NCBI GenBank assembly: GCA_903632075.3
Contig: CAHIKZ030003485.1
Span: 815,001-879,000 of the forward strand
Length of the DNA stretch: 64,000 bases
Reading direction: 5' to 3'
Origin: Acanthosepion pharaonis
Taxonomy: Eukaryota > Mollusca > Cephalopoda > Sepiida > Sepiidae
Positions 44,600 to 56,115 of this stretch are shown one piece after another (positions within the stretch are counted from its first letter, which is position 1; the number at the start of each line of letters is the position of its first letter). The notes below the pieces were generated by a model, which ran no database searches, was not told the origin of the DNA, and worked only from the letters and a program-made list of their open reading frames with translations. The position numbers and the translations under genes are program-made.

Positions 44600-45130
44600 A
44601 AAAGATGGAAAATTATCCGAACTTTTTGAGGGAACTTAAAAATCGTAAAACTTAAAGGTGACAGTTGTGTCAGTAGTAGTAAGAGCAATTGGAACAATCC
44701 CCGAAAAGTCTTGCAAAGAACGGAAAACGCTAAAAAGAATTAAAAGCATCTCGACACCAGCATCACCGAAATCCTCTGCAATACTGACGAGGTTGCTAAT
44801 GGATTGAGGAGATATGCAGTCACTTGAATTCACGTGAAAACCAACAGATACGACCGGTGACAAAACTCGACAAAGTCGAAATAATCAATTAAGAATACGA
44901 TGAAAATTTGTCAGTCCGTAGGCGTTCCCCGTTCAAGCAGACCCCATACTGAAATTAATAAAAAAAGAGAATAGTTGGATAAATATCATAACTTTTCCTG
45001 ATAACTAAAACTAAATATGGAAAACGAAGTTGACGGTCGTACCAGTAATAACTAAAGCAAATGGAATGGTCTCAAATATTGGAGGAAGGAAAATAATTTA
45101 TTTTGAGAAATACATTGTTGAATATAATGA
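44600..45130 (+). mobile_element. Two short LINE ORF2 C-terminal fragments
   Basis: At 44657-44800 a frame reads VTVVSVVVRAIGTIPEKS, KERKTLKRIKSISTP and SAILTRLLMD-stop. It resembles the VTVIPVVVGALGxI tail found in the LINE at 57-58.5 kb on the minus strand. A second start, LTVVPVITKANGMVSN (45027-45075), follows about 370 bp later with little after it. Both are only the last 30-60 codons, so they are relics. Confidence 0.5.
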
Positions 45131-46083
45131 AGATTTGTTGTCACTTGATGCTGAACGAAGGATAGCAAATAAACATTTTTTGTTCTGTTCAAATAAGCAT
45201 AAAAGTGAAAATAAATCTAACGTTTTATCATGATTGCTCTACGTTTTTTTGTTTTGCTTTTGGCATAGCTTTAAAGTTTGAGCGTCTTTGTGGAAATATT
45301 GATCAACTTCGTCCCTATTATTGAGGAAGTCTCTTTGAAGTAGATGTTTTTCTTCTTTTCAACTCTCCCCCTTCCTCTTGTTTTGTCTTCATTTAATTCC
45401 AATATGCGTTCTTCTTTTGCTTACTGGTACTTTCTTTTTTTCGTTCTCCCTCTATTTTCTCGTTTTTCTTCTTCAGTTTTTCTGTTGGCAGTAGAAGATA
45501 GAGGTTAGTCTTTTGGCTTCAAGGTCAAACAAAAAGCTGGTGTACGAGAATGACCTGGACAAACGAAGATAAGCTTCAGTTTTTCATTACTATTATTCAC
45601 TCATTAGATAAGTAGTAAATTAGTTACTTTGTATTTATATTTTCTCTTGTTATTTTGTTAATTTGCTTAATGAATAATTCATTTTTAACACCCAAAGCAG
45701 AAAGAAACCGATAATGAAGGTAAAGAAATCGACAAGAAGCTATCATGCATAACACGTTTAAATAGCGTTACACGTCAAGATACAACTTTGACAGAGCCAG
45801 TGGCAAAGAGCACATAACTCTTGTCAACTTTACACCAAAAATCAGCAGATCAATAGCATTTCATTTTTTTATTTACATACTGACTGGTTTTAAATTAATC
45901 AATTCTCTTACCTGTCAATCTTTAGGAACAAAATGGATTTTACCTGACTATGCGTTGTGTAACCAAGGTCGTCAGTTGATTGAAGAAACAGAATTTATTT
46001 ATTTACAGAATACATTTATTAGGTTTGACGACGTGAGAATAATTGACTGCTTTATTGCATTTCTTGATTTATTCGTAATGGTT
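45131..46083. other. Unassigned region
   Basis: T-rich stretch at 45240-45480; no coding or RNA signature recognised. Confidence 0.35.
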
Positions 46084-46113
46084 AAATGATCATATTAATT
46101 AATATGATCATTT
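46084..46113. repeat. Perfect 30-bp palindrome
   Basis: AAATGATCATATTAA followed without a spacer by its exact reverse complement. The central CATATTAATTAATATG occurs again at 46140-46155. Confidence 0.95.
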
Positions 46114-46458
46114 TTGATTTTATGGAACTAGATAAATGACATATTAATTAATATGACAACACTTAATTACGCCATTTATCAGACTCTAGTTAATAAAGGT
46201 AAATTCCCGCCAATATTAGTTCTTCGTAGGTAATAAAAAAAGATAAAAAAATAAAATAAAATGTAAAAAGAAAGACCACAAATAGTTGAAGCCATAATCA
46301 TAAAAGATTTCATTAAATAAAATATATTTCATCGTACTAAGAAGGCATTAAATATATTCAATAATTCATCAGCGCAAAAGCATTTCTGTATTTCAGTTCC
46401 ACTTTACATTTGTACAATTTACTTTCCTGTCGAATAAATCTTACGCGAATGAACGAAG

Positions 46459-46460
<2 letters not shown>

Positions 46461-46515
<55 letters not shown>
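46461..46515. repeat. (ATT)n microsatellite
   Basis: About 18 ATT units directly left of the foldback element. Confidence 0.97.
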
Positions 46516-46519
46516 GACC

Positions 46520-47390
46520 CATATTTTTAAACACAATTTCTTGGTAAATTTGCAGATAAAGTCTCGCACACTAATTGTAATTAAAATTTCCAGGAAATTT
46601 CCATTTTGGTGTAAATTTTCACACTTATTTCGAAAATAACATTAAAAGTTTGGGGAAATCTACCATTTAGTAATTATCGACAATATAAGTTTGGCCTTAT
46701 TCGCGTCTTGGTTACAACCCGGCAGCCATTAATGGCGTTGTTTACAGACTTTTACCTCAAGTAATCATGCACGGAAGCTTACTTAGTTAACCGCCTTTTT
46801 ACTTATCTTCCTATCTTCTTACTAGTCTCAATTTACTAAAAGAAGTCTTTAGACACTTTTGAAAGTGAAACTTTTATTGAATATTTGTTCATGTTTAAAT
46901 AATATTGCTTAAAATTGTTTATGTTATTATTAGCTCCTTTCTAGCAGTTTGTTTTTTTTGTTTGATTTTTTTTGTTTGATTTTTTTTTGTTTTTTTGTAA
47001 ATAATCATGCTTTTTAAGATGCCAAATTTAATAACCTAAAACTTGTGTTACTTTTTGAATTTCGAGCATACATTTTAAATTAAAGTTTTCACATTGCTAG
47101 CGCAATAATCGAAACAAGCGAAGCTTCCGCGGATGATTACTCGAGGTAAAAGTATGTAAACAACGCCAGTAATGGCTGCCAGGCTGTAGACGCGAGCGAA
47201 TAAGACCGAAATTATATTGTCTATAACTCTTAAACGGTAGATTTCTGTAAACTTTTATTGTTATTTTCGAAATAAGCATGTAAATTTACACCAAAATGGA
47301 AATTTTCTGGGAATATAGATTACAACTGGTGTGCAGGGATTAATCTGTAAATTTACCAATTTCTTTATTTCGTTTGAAATATTTAAGGAT
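46520..47390. mobile_element. Foldback element with ~250-bp arms
   Basis: The left arm (about 46520-46800) and the right arm (about 47105-47390) are inverted copies. Shared words in order include TTGGTAAATTT, GAAATTTCC or AAAATTTCC then ATTTTGGTGTAAATTT, CTTATTTCGAAAATAACA, AAATCTACC and GACAATATAA. GGCAGCCATTA, GGCGTTGTTTACA and CTTTTACCTC-AGTAATCAT follow. The spacer of about 300 bp is T-rich. No open frame of note. Long terminal arms without coding capacity fit a foldback-type or large non-autonomous DNA element. The outer limits fade and no target duplication was identified. Confidence 0.8.
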
Positions 47391-48009
47391 AACCAATCAA
47401 CATTTTTCTTCGGTTGTATTTATTCCACATTCCTTTTTCTTTTAGGCAAAATCTTTTATACTTTACAAGCAATTGCATCCTTTCTACAAGATATTTCGTC
47501 TTGTTTTCACACAAAATAGAAGAGAAAATATACTAATTCTGAAGCCTTTTCATCCTATTTATTGATTTTCATTTCTTTCTCGTTTACCTGTTGTTTACGA
47601 TGAAAACTTTAACGGGATTTAATATATATTTGATCTTGGCACGTAAACACTCTTTTATCATTACTGCTCAGTTTCGATCAGTTTATAAATCTTTCAGTTG
47701 ATTATGTGAGAAACCCTCACCCTTTATCTCTACCCGGCCTCAATAATTCTTCTCTTCTTCTTTGCACCTAATTTATTTACTTCCTCGCCTTCCAACTAAT
47801 AAGGTGATTCAAGCGTAGCAAACGTCAATTTTGCTCAGGCCGTCAGAACAAATAATTGTACACGTGTAAATCAGTTGACAAGAACGTGTTGAATATGAAG
47901 AAATATGCCTCAATTTCCGGTCACGAGTAACCTCCCCTACAGGAAGTCGTAATTGAGAACACGATTTAAGCGTTTGCGTATTGATATTGCCGTGTAATAT
48001 CTAATGTCT
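47391..48009. other. Unassigned region
   Basis: Nothing recognised in about 620 bp. Confidence 0.35.
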
Positions 48010-48385
48010 TCCCAAGCAGTAAATGTTGGACAATTTCTTCACAGATGAAGAAGAGACTTGCAGTGACAGAGATTCCACTGACGAATGCTAACGATATCCT
48101 GAACAGAACATGTGAGCAACGGGGAAGTCTTAAGGAAAATGAAACTTACAATCAGAAAGGGAGTTAAAAGTTCTGTGATATAATGTGGAAAAAAGGCCGG
48201 AAGAATCGAACACTCACAGGGCATACTGGAGGCTAGAGAAACGCGGGAAAGCAGAAATTAACCTACTTAACGAGTTTGTGTAACTGGATGGCAGAACAGA
48301 GACAAAAGATCAAAATTTTCTTAGAGAAAAATAAGACAGGATGTTGTGGCGATCCATGATCGCCCACGTCATTGAAAGATCTTGA
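48010..48385 (+). mobile_element. RTE/BovB-like LINE 3' end (decayed)
   Basis: TISSQMKKRLAVTEIPLT (48028-48082) and RTCEQRGSLKE-type remnants of the WTEHVSNEE block come first. A short region corresponding to the FLGHIM block then has CGKKAGRIEHSQGILEA. LTYLTSLCNWMAEQRQ (48260-48305) follows, then WRSMIAHVIER-like words to 48380 (frame: VAIHDRPRH in one, CGDP in the other). The order equals that at 3.1 and 30.7 kb. Frames shift several times and no RT domain is present. Confidence 0.75.
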
Positions 48386-50229
48386 CATAAAAAAAAACTT
48401 TTAGAAAACAGCCTGAACCTTTCTGTTTCATTCCAAAACATATATACAGCTTGATTGCATGAAGGCCACCAGGATTATTATTAATATTATTATTAATATG
48501 ATTATTATTACTATTAATAATGGTCTTTCCGTTATAAATACCGTATATGTTAGCATTTAAAGCGTAGGTTTTGAATGATACACGCTGCATCTCATGTTTG
48601 AAAGCTTAGCAGCCAACAGGTTGATGACAACTATCTCACTGACCGATGAAGGTTTATGTGGTTGATTTTGTTTAGAGACAAATCAATATCTCTATGGGTT
48701 ATCTAATTTCAAAATCTTAATATTTTCAACACAATTTTATTCCTTCAATTAATATATTTTGAACGCAACCGTATGCAAAATTGACACGCACCTCTTTGGA
48801 AAGTGTAAATAGGATCGTAGATTATGGTCGACAACTTGAATGATTCCAGTTAAAATGATGTCATGTACAAATACTTTCAGGCCAGTTGTTAAGAAATGCA
48901 TCAATGAGCAATTCACTGATGTTTGTTTTCTGTTTGTATCTCTTGAGTCATTATGAATATTTGTTTCTATTCGTTTGTAGTATACGTCCAAAACCAGGAC
49001 AGATTCCATTATCATGGTTTGTGTTAACTTTTTCTTTCCATTTTGTTGGATTCCGTTATTTCATATTTTCCATTAGAACAGCAGACAATTAATCCAAGTT
49101 AGTAACCAGACATCTCATCCCAAAAGACAATTCCTGACAATCAGGGGAGTTTAGGTGTCTACCATTGTCTAAATAAAACCGGGGTATCCAGGTATTTCAC
49201 TTAAAATGGCTTCATGTTTTATTAATATTTTGTATCTTGTAGATAAGGGAAATAAATATTGATTTCTTATTAGGCCTATTTACTCTTGCTCGCCACTATC
49301 TTGTTCTCCTCTGACTTGCTCTCCATTAACTTGCTACCTACAAAACAAACCTTGCACTGTGATTTATAACAACAAAAAGTATAACAAAATCCCTTGTTCA
49401 TAGTGAACACACTATTCTTTTGCAGAGAGTATCGTAAATTTATCATTGCAATTCTCACTAACAATGATCAACAATTATTAAAAAAATCAAAAATCAAAGA
49501 AACTTATCAAATAAAATCTTATAACCATAAAAATATTTCTAAAATGAAAAGTTAATCAATAAACATTATAATGTCCCACCACAACAATGTCGAATACGTT
49601 AATGCGAAACCAAAAATTAGTTGGAGAATGGCTGAGTCAACGGGCATTTTTTTTTTTTTACAAGAAAGACGACAGTGAATAAGATATTTTTTTACTGGAG
49701 AGAAGACATAATTATTTGTGTGTGCTTTTGGCAATTATTTCAAGCAAGAGGAATACTTTAAGAATTTCAAACAAAAGAAAAATTTTAAGAATTTTACTAA
49801 ATGATAGCGAAAATTAATTACACATAAAAAAAGATTGCACACATGGGTCTACTTCTGTATCTGTAAATATATTTAGACTCGGAGAATAAAAAAAATTTTT
49901 TTTTTTTCAAATCTCAACATTTCAAGATTCTAATAGACGTAATCAAAATGTAAGGGCAGACCACTCTTTCGGCACCTGGGATATTGCATCAACCATCTGT
50001 GGTATCTTACCTACTGTCACTGATGGACATGAGAAGAAGATTGTTGATCCTGTACAACCTGTCGCCTTTATTTGATTGGCCAAATTCTTATTTCCTCTGC
50101 AATACTCACCATTTATCATTAATTTTAAAATGCAAAGTGCCTGAGAGGGGGGGGAGATAGAAATAAAGAAAACGTGATCATTTGAAGTTGATGGTTTCGT
50201 CTATCATTATTAAATACATATCTCAGACA
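48386..50229. other. Unassigned AT-rich region
   Basis: About 1.8 kb. Frames at 48749-49015 (-), 48886-49092 (+) and others show no known domain. (ATT)-type repeats at 48473-48520. A GAGAGGGGGGGGAGA purine run lies at 50143-50157. Confidence 0.35.
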
Positions 50230-51350
50230 AGCAATGTGACGTCCCTAAACACAGCCTTCGCTCGCTCCTCGCTGCTTCGTTCGGGTGTCGCCGCTCCAAA
50301 CGTGACGTCCGCCTGTCGCGTCAGTCGTGTTGTCTCGTCCTGTGACGACCAACTGACTTGGTATCAGTCGCGGCACCCAAATGTGACGTTCTAACCTTTT
50401 GGTGACTCGGATGGGAATCTGGTTAGATTGGATATCAGCCTCGTCGTTCCCGATTCGCTTCCAAAGTTTGGTTACCAAAGTAACTGCGTTGATCTCCAGT
50501 CTGCCTACCCACGTTGTGAATTGATCTTAGGCAGACGAAATCAATCAGTCGTCAGGGCCGTAATGCAAGTTGGGTCCAAGCGGGGGTGGTATCGCACAAA
50601 TATGTATAAAAGAAATAAAATGATAACTCAAAAGTTCAAGGTATCAAAAAAAAGGATAACAATACTTTATGTCTAGTTGCTGGATACATAGGACGGCGTC
50701 TATCTCCCGACCCGTTATATGGATTGTGACACGTTGTTTTCCGTTAGGCGAGTTTTAATACTTCAAGTTGTCTGCTCTTTAAGAAATTGGTTCTTGGTGT
50801 GTCTTCAGGCGAAAGTCGAAAAACTTATTTTGGTGGTATGGATCTAAGTCGCTCTTCAAAACAAGTTGTTCTTGGATTGAAGATGAGTCCGGAAATTGCG
50901 CGAATCTTGGTCAGCCGATGTGAGGCCTGCTTCAACTGAGCACTGGAGACTGACTCTGGGAACTGTCTCTCCCGAACTGTCTCTCCCGAACTGTCTCTCC
51001 CGAACTGTCTGATTTTCGCTCGCTGCGACCTTGCTTATATGGACGCCGACCAAAACCGTGGTGGGTTTGTCGGCGCCAGGGGTTCCTCGATAATTCTAAA
51101 TACATATCCACTTCTCTTATTTTTGGTTAGGAATTTTCCACTTCTTTCCATTTTTGGGAGCCTTCTCTTACTCCCGCCTTCTCACCATACTTCAGAGGGG
51201 CGTGAACTGCCCTCCCCACTTCTTCGTAGCAACCTCTCATACCCATCCTCTAGGTGGGCGGCGACAGCTTCCTCCTTGCGTCACGTGATCACCACTCGGC
51301 CAATGATATCCAGCCGGGCGTGTGCAATCCCGCGGGCTTTGTTTCAGGGA
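50230..51350 (-). mobile_element. GC-rich segment, possible LTR with promoter on the minus strand
   Basis: About 1.1 kb is far more GC- and CpG-rich than the flanks. On the minus strand it carries GTGATCACGTGACGC and a CCATATAAGCAAGG TATA-like box (51045-51030). Three and a half direct repeats of a 14-bp CTGTCTCTCCCGAA unit (plus-strand spelling, about 50966-51010) follow. GTGACGT words occur at 50234, 50302 and 50383. After GAACGTCACA on the minus strand comes TTTGGGTGCCGCGACTG, similar in style to leaders just after LTRs of BEL-type elements. No second LTR, no pol and no clear TG...CA pair were found. A CpG-rich host promoter is the alternative. Confidence 0.35.
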
Positions 51351-52006
51351 AAAAATATCTTGCTTAAAAAAAAAATTATCTTTTTCTTTTCCTCTTCTTT
51401 CTTTTAATCGCAGTTCTCATTTTCTCTGTCCGCAAATAGAACAATGCGATCGGTGGTGGTCATAACTCTTGTTCTCACCTGGACTTCGTCAGTCAGATTA
51501 TCGTTAATTATCAGAATGGGTGGTCTAGCGAAACACAGTCGACCGTCGTCTCGAGAAAAAAAATAATTCCATTGTCCTAGCCGTGTTTGCATTCTTGGTG
51601 CCAATTTCTGATAACATAGTTCTGTTATCGCAGCCAAAGATGTCTTGTCAAAAAAAAAAACGGTCAGACGTTACTTCGTGTGCGGCTTGTCAGACGACAC
51701 AGTTAATTTTTCATATCTATCCAAAGCCCTGTATTTCACCTGTTCTTTGTCAATTATCAAAATAACATTTTCAATTGGAGTTTTCCTTGGCTAGTCGGTC
51801 TGTGGTCTGCTAATTAGATTTTTTCCAAATTGAGCTGCTCTTATCTATCCAAAGCCCTGATAACACAAGTTGTTGACAGTACACAGTCGATTCCCCCATC
51901 CACCTAGAATCCTTCTGCCATTGTAATGACATCCACGATTGGGTCTCGCCTCTCTTTCCTTTTCCTTCCTTTCTCTTTTTCCTTTCTTTTCTTTTTTCCC
52001 TGGTAA
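51351..52006. other. Unassigned region
   Basis: TATCTATCCAAAGCCCTG occurs twice (51716-51733 and 51843-51860). CT-rich sequence lies just before the LINE. No coding signature recognised. Confidence 0.35.
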
Positions 52007-53309
52007 ATGGTGCCACAGCAATATTGCTTCCGCTTTGCCCGATCTACAGCTGCTGTGCTTACGGCCATCACTGAAACTGTCTACCGAGCTCTTCAAAATA
52101 ACGGGGAAGCCCGTGCCGTGGCACTAGACATCTCCAAAGCATTTGATAGGATTTGGCATGCCGGCCTTCTTCGTAAGCTCCAGGGTTATGGCATTACGGG
52201 TCGATTATATAACCTAATACAATCATTCCTGTCAAACTGTGAATTGAAGGTCGTTCTCAACGGATTTTCATCCAGCTCCTATCCCACGAATGCAGGTGTT
52301 CCTCAAGGCTCCATCCTAGGCCCCACTCTATTCCTTATCTACATAAATGACCTTCCTGACTACATAACTTCCCAAGTTGGCATCTACGCGGATGACACCA
52401 CAATTTATTCCTGACTCAAAAACAAATCTAGTCTCACTGACAAAACTCACCTGGCCGTGCGTCTCGAAAAGGACCTCCAATCAATTGTGAACTGGGGCAA
52501 GAATTGGCTGGTCAACTTCAACGCTTCTAAGACAAAACTGCTCTCTATTAATCACCACATAGATCCTTCCCTGCCCTCCATTAGAATGTCTGACGCTCAA
52601 CTTCTCGAGAGCAACTCTCTGCGGCTTCTCGGTCTCACGTTGACTGAGATGGAATAAATACATTGAATCAATCGCTTCGTCCACCGCAAGGAAAGTTGGC
52701 TCCCTGAGCCGCGCCAGAAGTTTATCTCCCCGGAGTCGATCCTCCAGATCTACAAATCAACAATTCACCCTTGCATGGAGTATTACTGCCATATATGGTC
52801 TGGTGCCCCTTCTGTTTGCCTCAGGGTTCTTGATAGGCCCCAGAGGCGGATATGCAATGTAGTTGGCCCTGCTCTGGCGTCTCGTCTACAGTCACTTTCT
52901 CACAGACGCGCCGTCGCCTCCCTCTGTCTGTTCTACAAATACTTTCATGGAAATTGCTCCAAGGAGCTGTATTCGCTGGTTCCCAGACATCATGAGTTCA
53001 AGCTCCATACGAGGCTAGCACCCCTTCACTGTCGAAACTCCTAAATGTAGCCGTCTCTTCTACTCCAATAGCTTCATGTCTCGCACCTCTCGCCTGTGGA
53101 ACTCCCTTCCCTATTCCTGTTTCCCTGTGAGCTATAATCTCCAGCTATTCAAGTGTAATGACAATCGACATCTCCAGTTGCCTTGATCTATCCACTACCC
53201 TCATCCTTTCTTCTATCACTCCTATCTGATCTTGCTCTAAATTTTCTGTAACCCCTTGCGTCCTAGTGGCTTTCCGCCTTGCTTGGGGTGAAATGCTTAT
53301 AAAAAAAAA
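52007..53309 (+). mobile_element. Jockey/CR1-group LINE, RT to 3' end (best copy of the family)
   Basis: The 135-codon frame 52007-52414 is an intact RT segment. It reads FRFARSTAAVLTAITETVYR, VALDISKAFDRIW (motif A with the catalytic D), GVPQGSILGPTLFLIYINDL and IYADDTTIYS (motif C, both aspartates), then an early stop. Frames at 52457-52657 (NWGKNWLVNFNASKTKLLSI) and 52775-53044 (MEYYCHIWSGAPSVCLRVLD, RRAVASLCLFYKYFHGNCSK) continue the post-RT region. The tail has FYSNSFMSRTSRLWNSLP and a stop near 53185. The terminus TTGCTTGGGGTGAAATGCTTA then A-rich matches the end of the copy at 4.4-4.8 kb. It is 5'-truncated and has several disabling changes. Confidence 0.9.
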
Positions 53310-53857
53310 TATCAAGATTAAGTTTACAGCAGACCCCTGAGAGTAGTTGAAGAAAAGAGCGGTCGAAACTTTGTAAAAATATAAGATTTCAAAGAATTCA
53401 CAGAATATTTAAAACGGTTTCATTTCAGAATTCTCGATAGTATTAAATCTAATATCAGGAAAACTTTTTCGAGGAATCTTTATATCAAACATACGCTGAT
53501 TTCAAATTTAAAGTAAAATATTTTAGGCAAAATAAAATCTCAATTTGCTGAAATTAAAATGTCTGACAAGAACATTTGGCAAATCTTAATTTACGATTTT
53601 AAGTTTTTTTCGTTCTCTTTGAAGAGACAAAAAAGATTGTTTTTCATTTACGCGAATCTCCTTTGATCAACAAAGATTTGCATCACGTATTTTTATTATT
53701 CCATCAAAAGATATGCATTGAAAAAGAATTACTGATGAACTAAGAAAAGGTCTTCATAACAGAGACATTAAAGGCTTGGACTGGCGCCAAATGTTTTATG
53801 TATAGTTAGCCAGAAGCCTTCTCTTAATGATGTTAATCACGCGATTTTTCAACGAAG
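53310..53857. other. Unassigned AT-rich region
   Basis: Nothing recognised. Confidence 0.35.
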
Positions 53858-54003
53858 GGTGCCGAAAAGTTCTCGTTCCGACCAACTTCCAAAAATTTGA
53901 TCAATTGACTAAACATCGGAATTTTCTTATTTATTTATTTTTTATTTCTATTTTTTTTTTTAGGGGGGGGGTCAAAAACTGAGTTGAGAACTTTTCAGTA
54001 CTT
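53858..54003. mobile_element. Short mariner-like MITE candidate
   Basis: Inverted termini GTGCCGAAAAGTTCTC (53859-53874) and the complement of 53986-54001 (GTACTGAAAAGTTCTC) match at 14 of 16 positions. They enclose about 110 bp of AT-rich non-coding DNA with a T run and a G run. The termini look like those of mariner-type elements. No TA duplication is visible at the edges. Confidence 0.5.
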
Positions 54004-54465
54004 TCTTGTGGGATTGAGACATTTCTCCTTTCTATATAAAAGCTTTTATTCAATGAATGTGTTGGTTATTTTCTTCTAAACTCTCGATTGTTTGAATTCT
54101 ATAAGAAATCTTTTATATCTTCACAAGTAGGACTGAGGATAAGGATATTAGTCCGAAAAAACGAACGAAACATTGCCTCTCAGAAATTCAGATACAATTT
54201 ACCCAAGGCCCTCTTTTGTTATTCCCAAATGTTTGATGACCAGTAGACTTTGCGGTTTTTTGAAAACACCATACAATATTTAACAAATCCTTGTTTTATT
54301 CATTTCACTTCTCTTTGGTTTCTTTTAACGATTGTCATCGATGCAACAGTAAGCACACAATTAATAGATCACTTGACCCTAACAAAATATTTACACTTAC
54401 GAATTTTTCCATTTGCAATTTTTTTTTTTTTTTTTGTAGATTAAATATAAAGACAAATTTCAATT
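54004..54465. other. Unassigned AT-rich region
   Basis: Frames at 54250-54488 have no known domain; a T run lies at 54420-54435. Confidence 0.35.
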
Positions 54466-56115
54466 ATTTGGAGAAACTGTTAATCTGAAATACATTTGTG
54501 GATTTTGACAAGAGAGCATAACAAACTAGATTTGGAGAAACTGTTAATCTGAAATACATTTGTGGATTTTGACAAGAGAGCATAACAAACTAGATTTGGA
54601 GAAACTGTTAATCTGAAATACATTTGTGGATTTTGACAAGAGAGCATAACAAACTAGATTTGGAGAAACTGTTAATCTGAAATACATTTGTGGATTTTTG
54701 ACAAGAGAGCATAACAAACTAGATTTGGAGAAACTGTTAATCTGAAATACATTTGTGGATTTTGACAAGAGAGCATAACAAACTAGATTTGGAGAAACTG
54801 TTAACTGAAATACATTTGTGGATTTTGACAAGAGAGCATAACAAACTAGATTTGGAGAAACTGTTAATCTGAAATACATTTGTGGATTTTGACAAGAGAG
54901 CATAACAAACTAGATTTGGAGAAACTGTTAATCTGAAATACATTTGTGGATTTTGACAATAACATAACAAACTAGATTTGGAGAAACTGTTAATCTGAAA
55001 TACATTTGTGGATTTTTGACAAGAGAGCATAACAAACTAGATTTGGAGAAACTGTTAATCTGAAATACATTTGTGGATTTTGACAAGAGAGCATAACAAA
55101 CTAGATTTGGAGAAACTGTTAATCTGAAATACATTTGTGGATTTTGACAAGAGAGCATAACAAACTAGATTTGGAGAAACTGTTAATCTGAAATACATTT
55201 GTGGATTTTGACAAGAGAGCATAACAAACTAGATTTGGAGAAACTGTTAATCTGAAATACATTTGTGGATTTTGACAAGAGAGCATAACAAACTAGATTT
55301 GGAGAAACTGTTAATCTGAAATACATTTGTGGATTTTGACAAGAGAGCATAACAAACTAGATTTGGAGAAACTGTTAATCTGAAATACATTTGTGGATTT
55401 TGACAAGAGAGCATAACAAACTAGATTTGGAGAAACTGTTAATCTGAAATACATTTGTGGATTTTGACAAGAGAGCATAACAAACTAGATTTGGAGAAAC
55501 AATCTGAAATACATTTGTGGATTTTGACAAGAGAGCATAACAAACTAGATTTGGAGAAATGTTAATCTGAAATACATTTGTGGATTTTGACAAGAGAGCA
55601 TAACAAACTAGATTTGGAGAAACTGTTAATCTGAAATACATTTGTGGATTTTGACAAGAGCATAACAAACTAGATTTGGAGAAACTGTTAATCTGAAATA
55701 CATTTGTGGATTTTGACAAGAGAGCATTTAGATTTGGAGAAACTGTTAATCTGAAATACATTTGTGGATTTTGACAAGAGAGCATAACAAACTAGATTTG
55801 GAGAAACTGTTAATCTGAAATACATTTGTGGATTTTGACAAGAGAGCATAACAAACTAGATTTGGAGAAACTGTTAATCTGAAATACATTTGTGGATTTT
55901 GACAAGAGAGCATAACAAACTAGATTTGGAGAAACTGTTAATCTGAAATACATTTGTGGATTTTGACAAGAGAGCATAACAAACTAGATTTGGAGAAACT
56001 GTTAATCTGAAATACATTTGTGGATTTTGACAAGAGAGCATAACAAACTAGATTTGGAGAAACTGTTAATCTGAAATACATTTGTGGATTTTGACAAGAG
56101 AGCATAACAAACTAA
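54466..56115 (+). repeat. 64-bp satellite array, about 26 near-identical units
   Basis: The unit contains GAGAAACTGTTAATCTGAAA, TACATTTGTGGATTTTGACA and AGAGAGCATAACAAACTAGA. Unit starts at 54471, 54535 and 54599 show the exact 64-bp period. Most units are identical. Exceptions are small indels: an extra T near 54696 and 55015, deletions near 54804, 54958, 55500, 55558, 55660 and 55727. The right end decays at AACTAAATTTAATG. Because 64 is not a multiple of 3, the repetitive minus-strand frames (NSFSKSSLLCSL) are artefacts. There are no unique spacers, so this is not a CRISPR. Confidence 0.97.

Noticed and set aside
50360..50395. tRNA primer-binding site defining an LTR boundary
   Set aside because: TTTGGGTGCCGCG looks leader-like, but its complement does not match a tRNA 3' end with a normal T-loop, so it is not annotated as a primer site.
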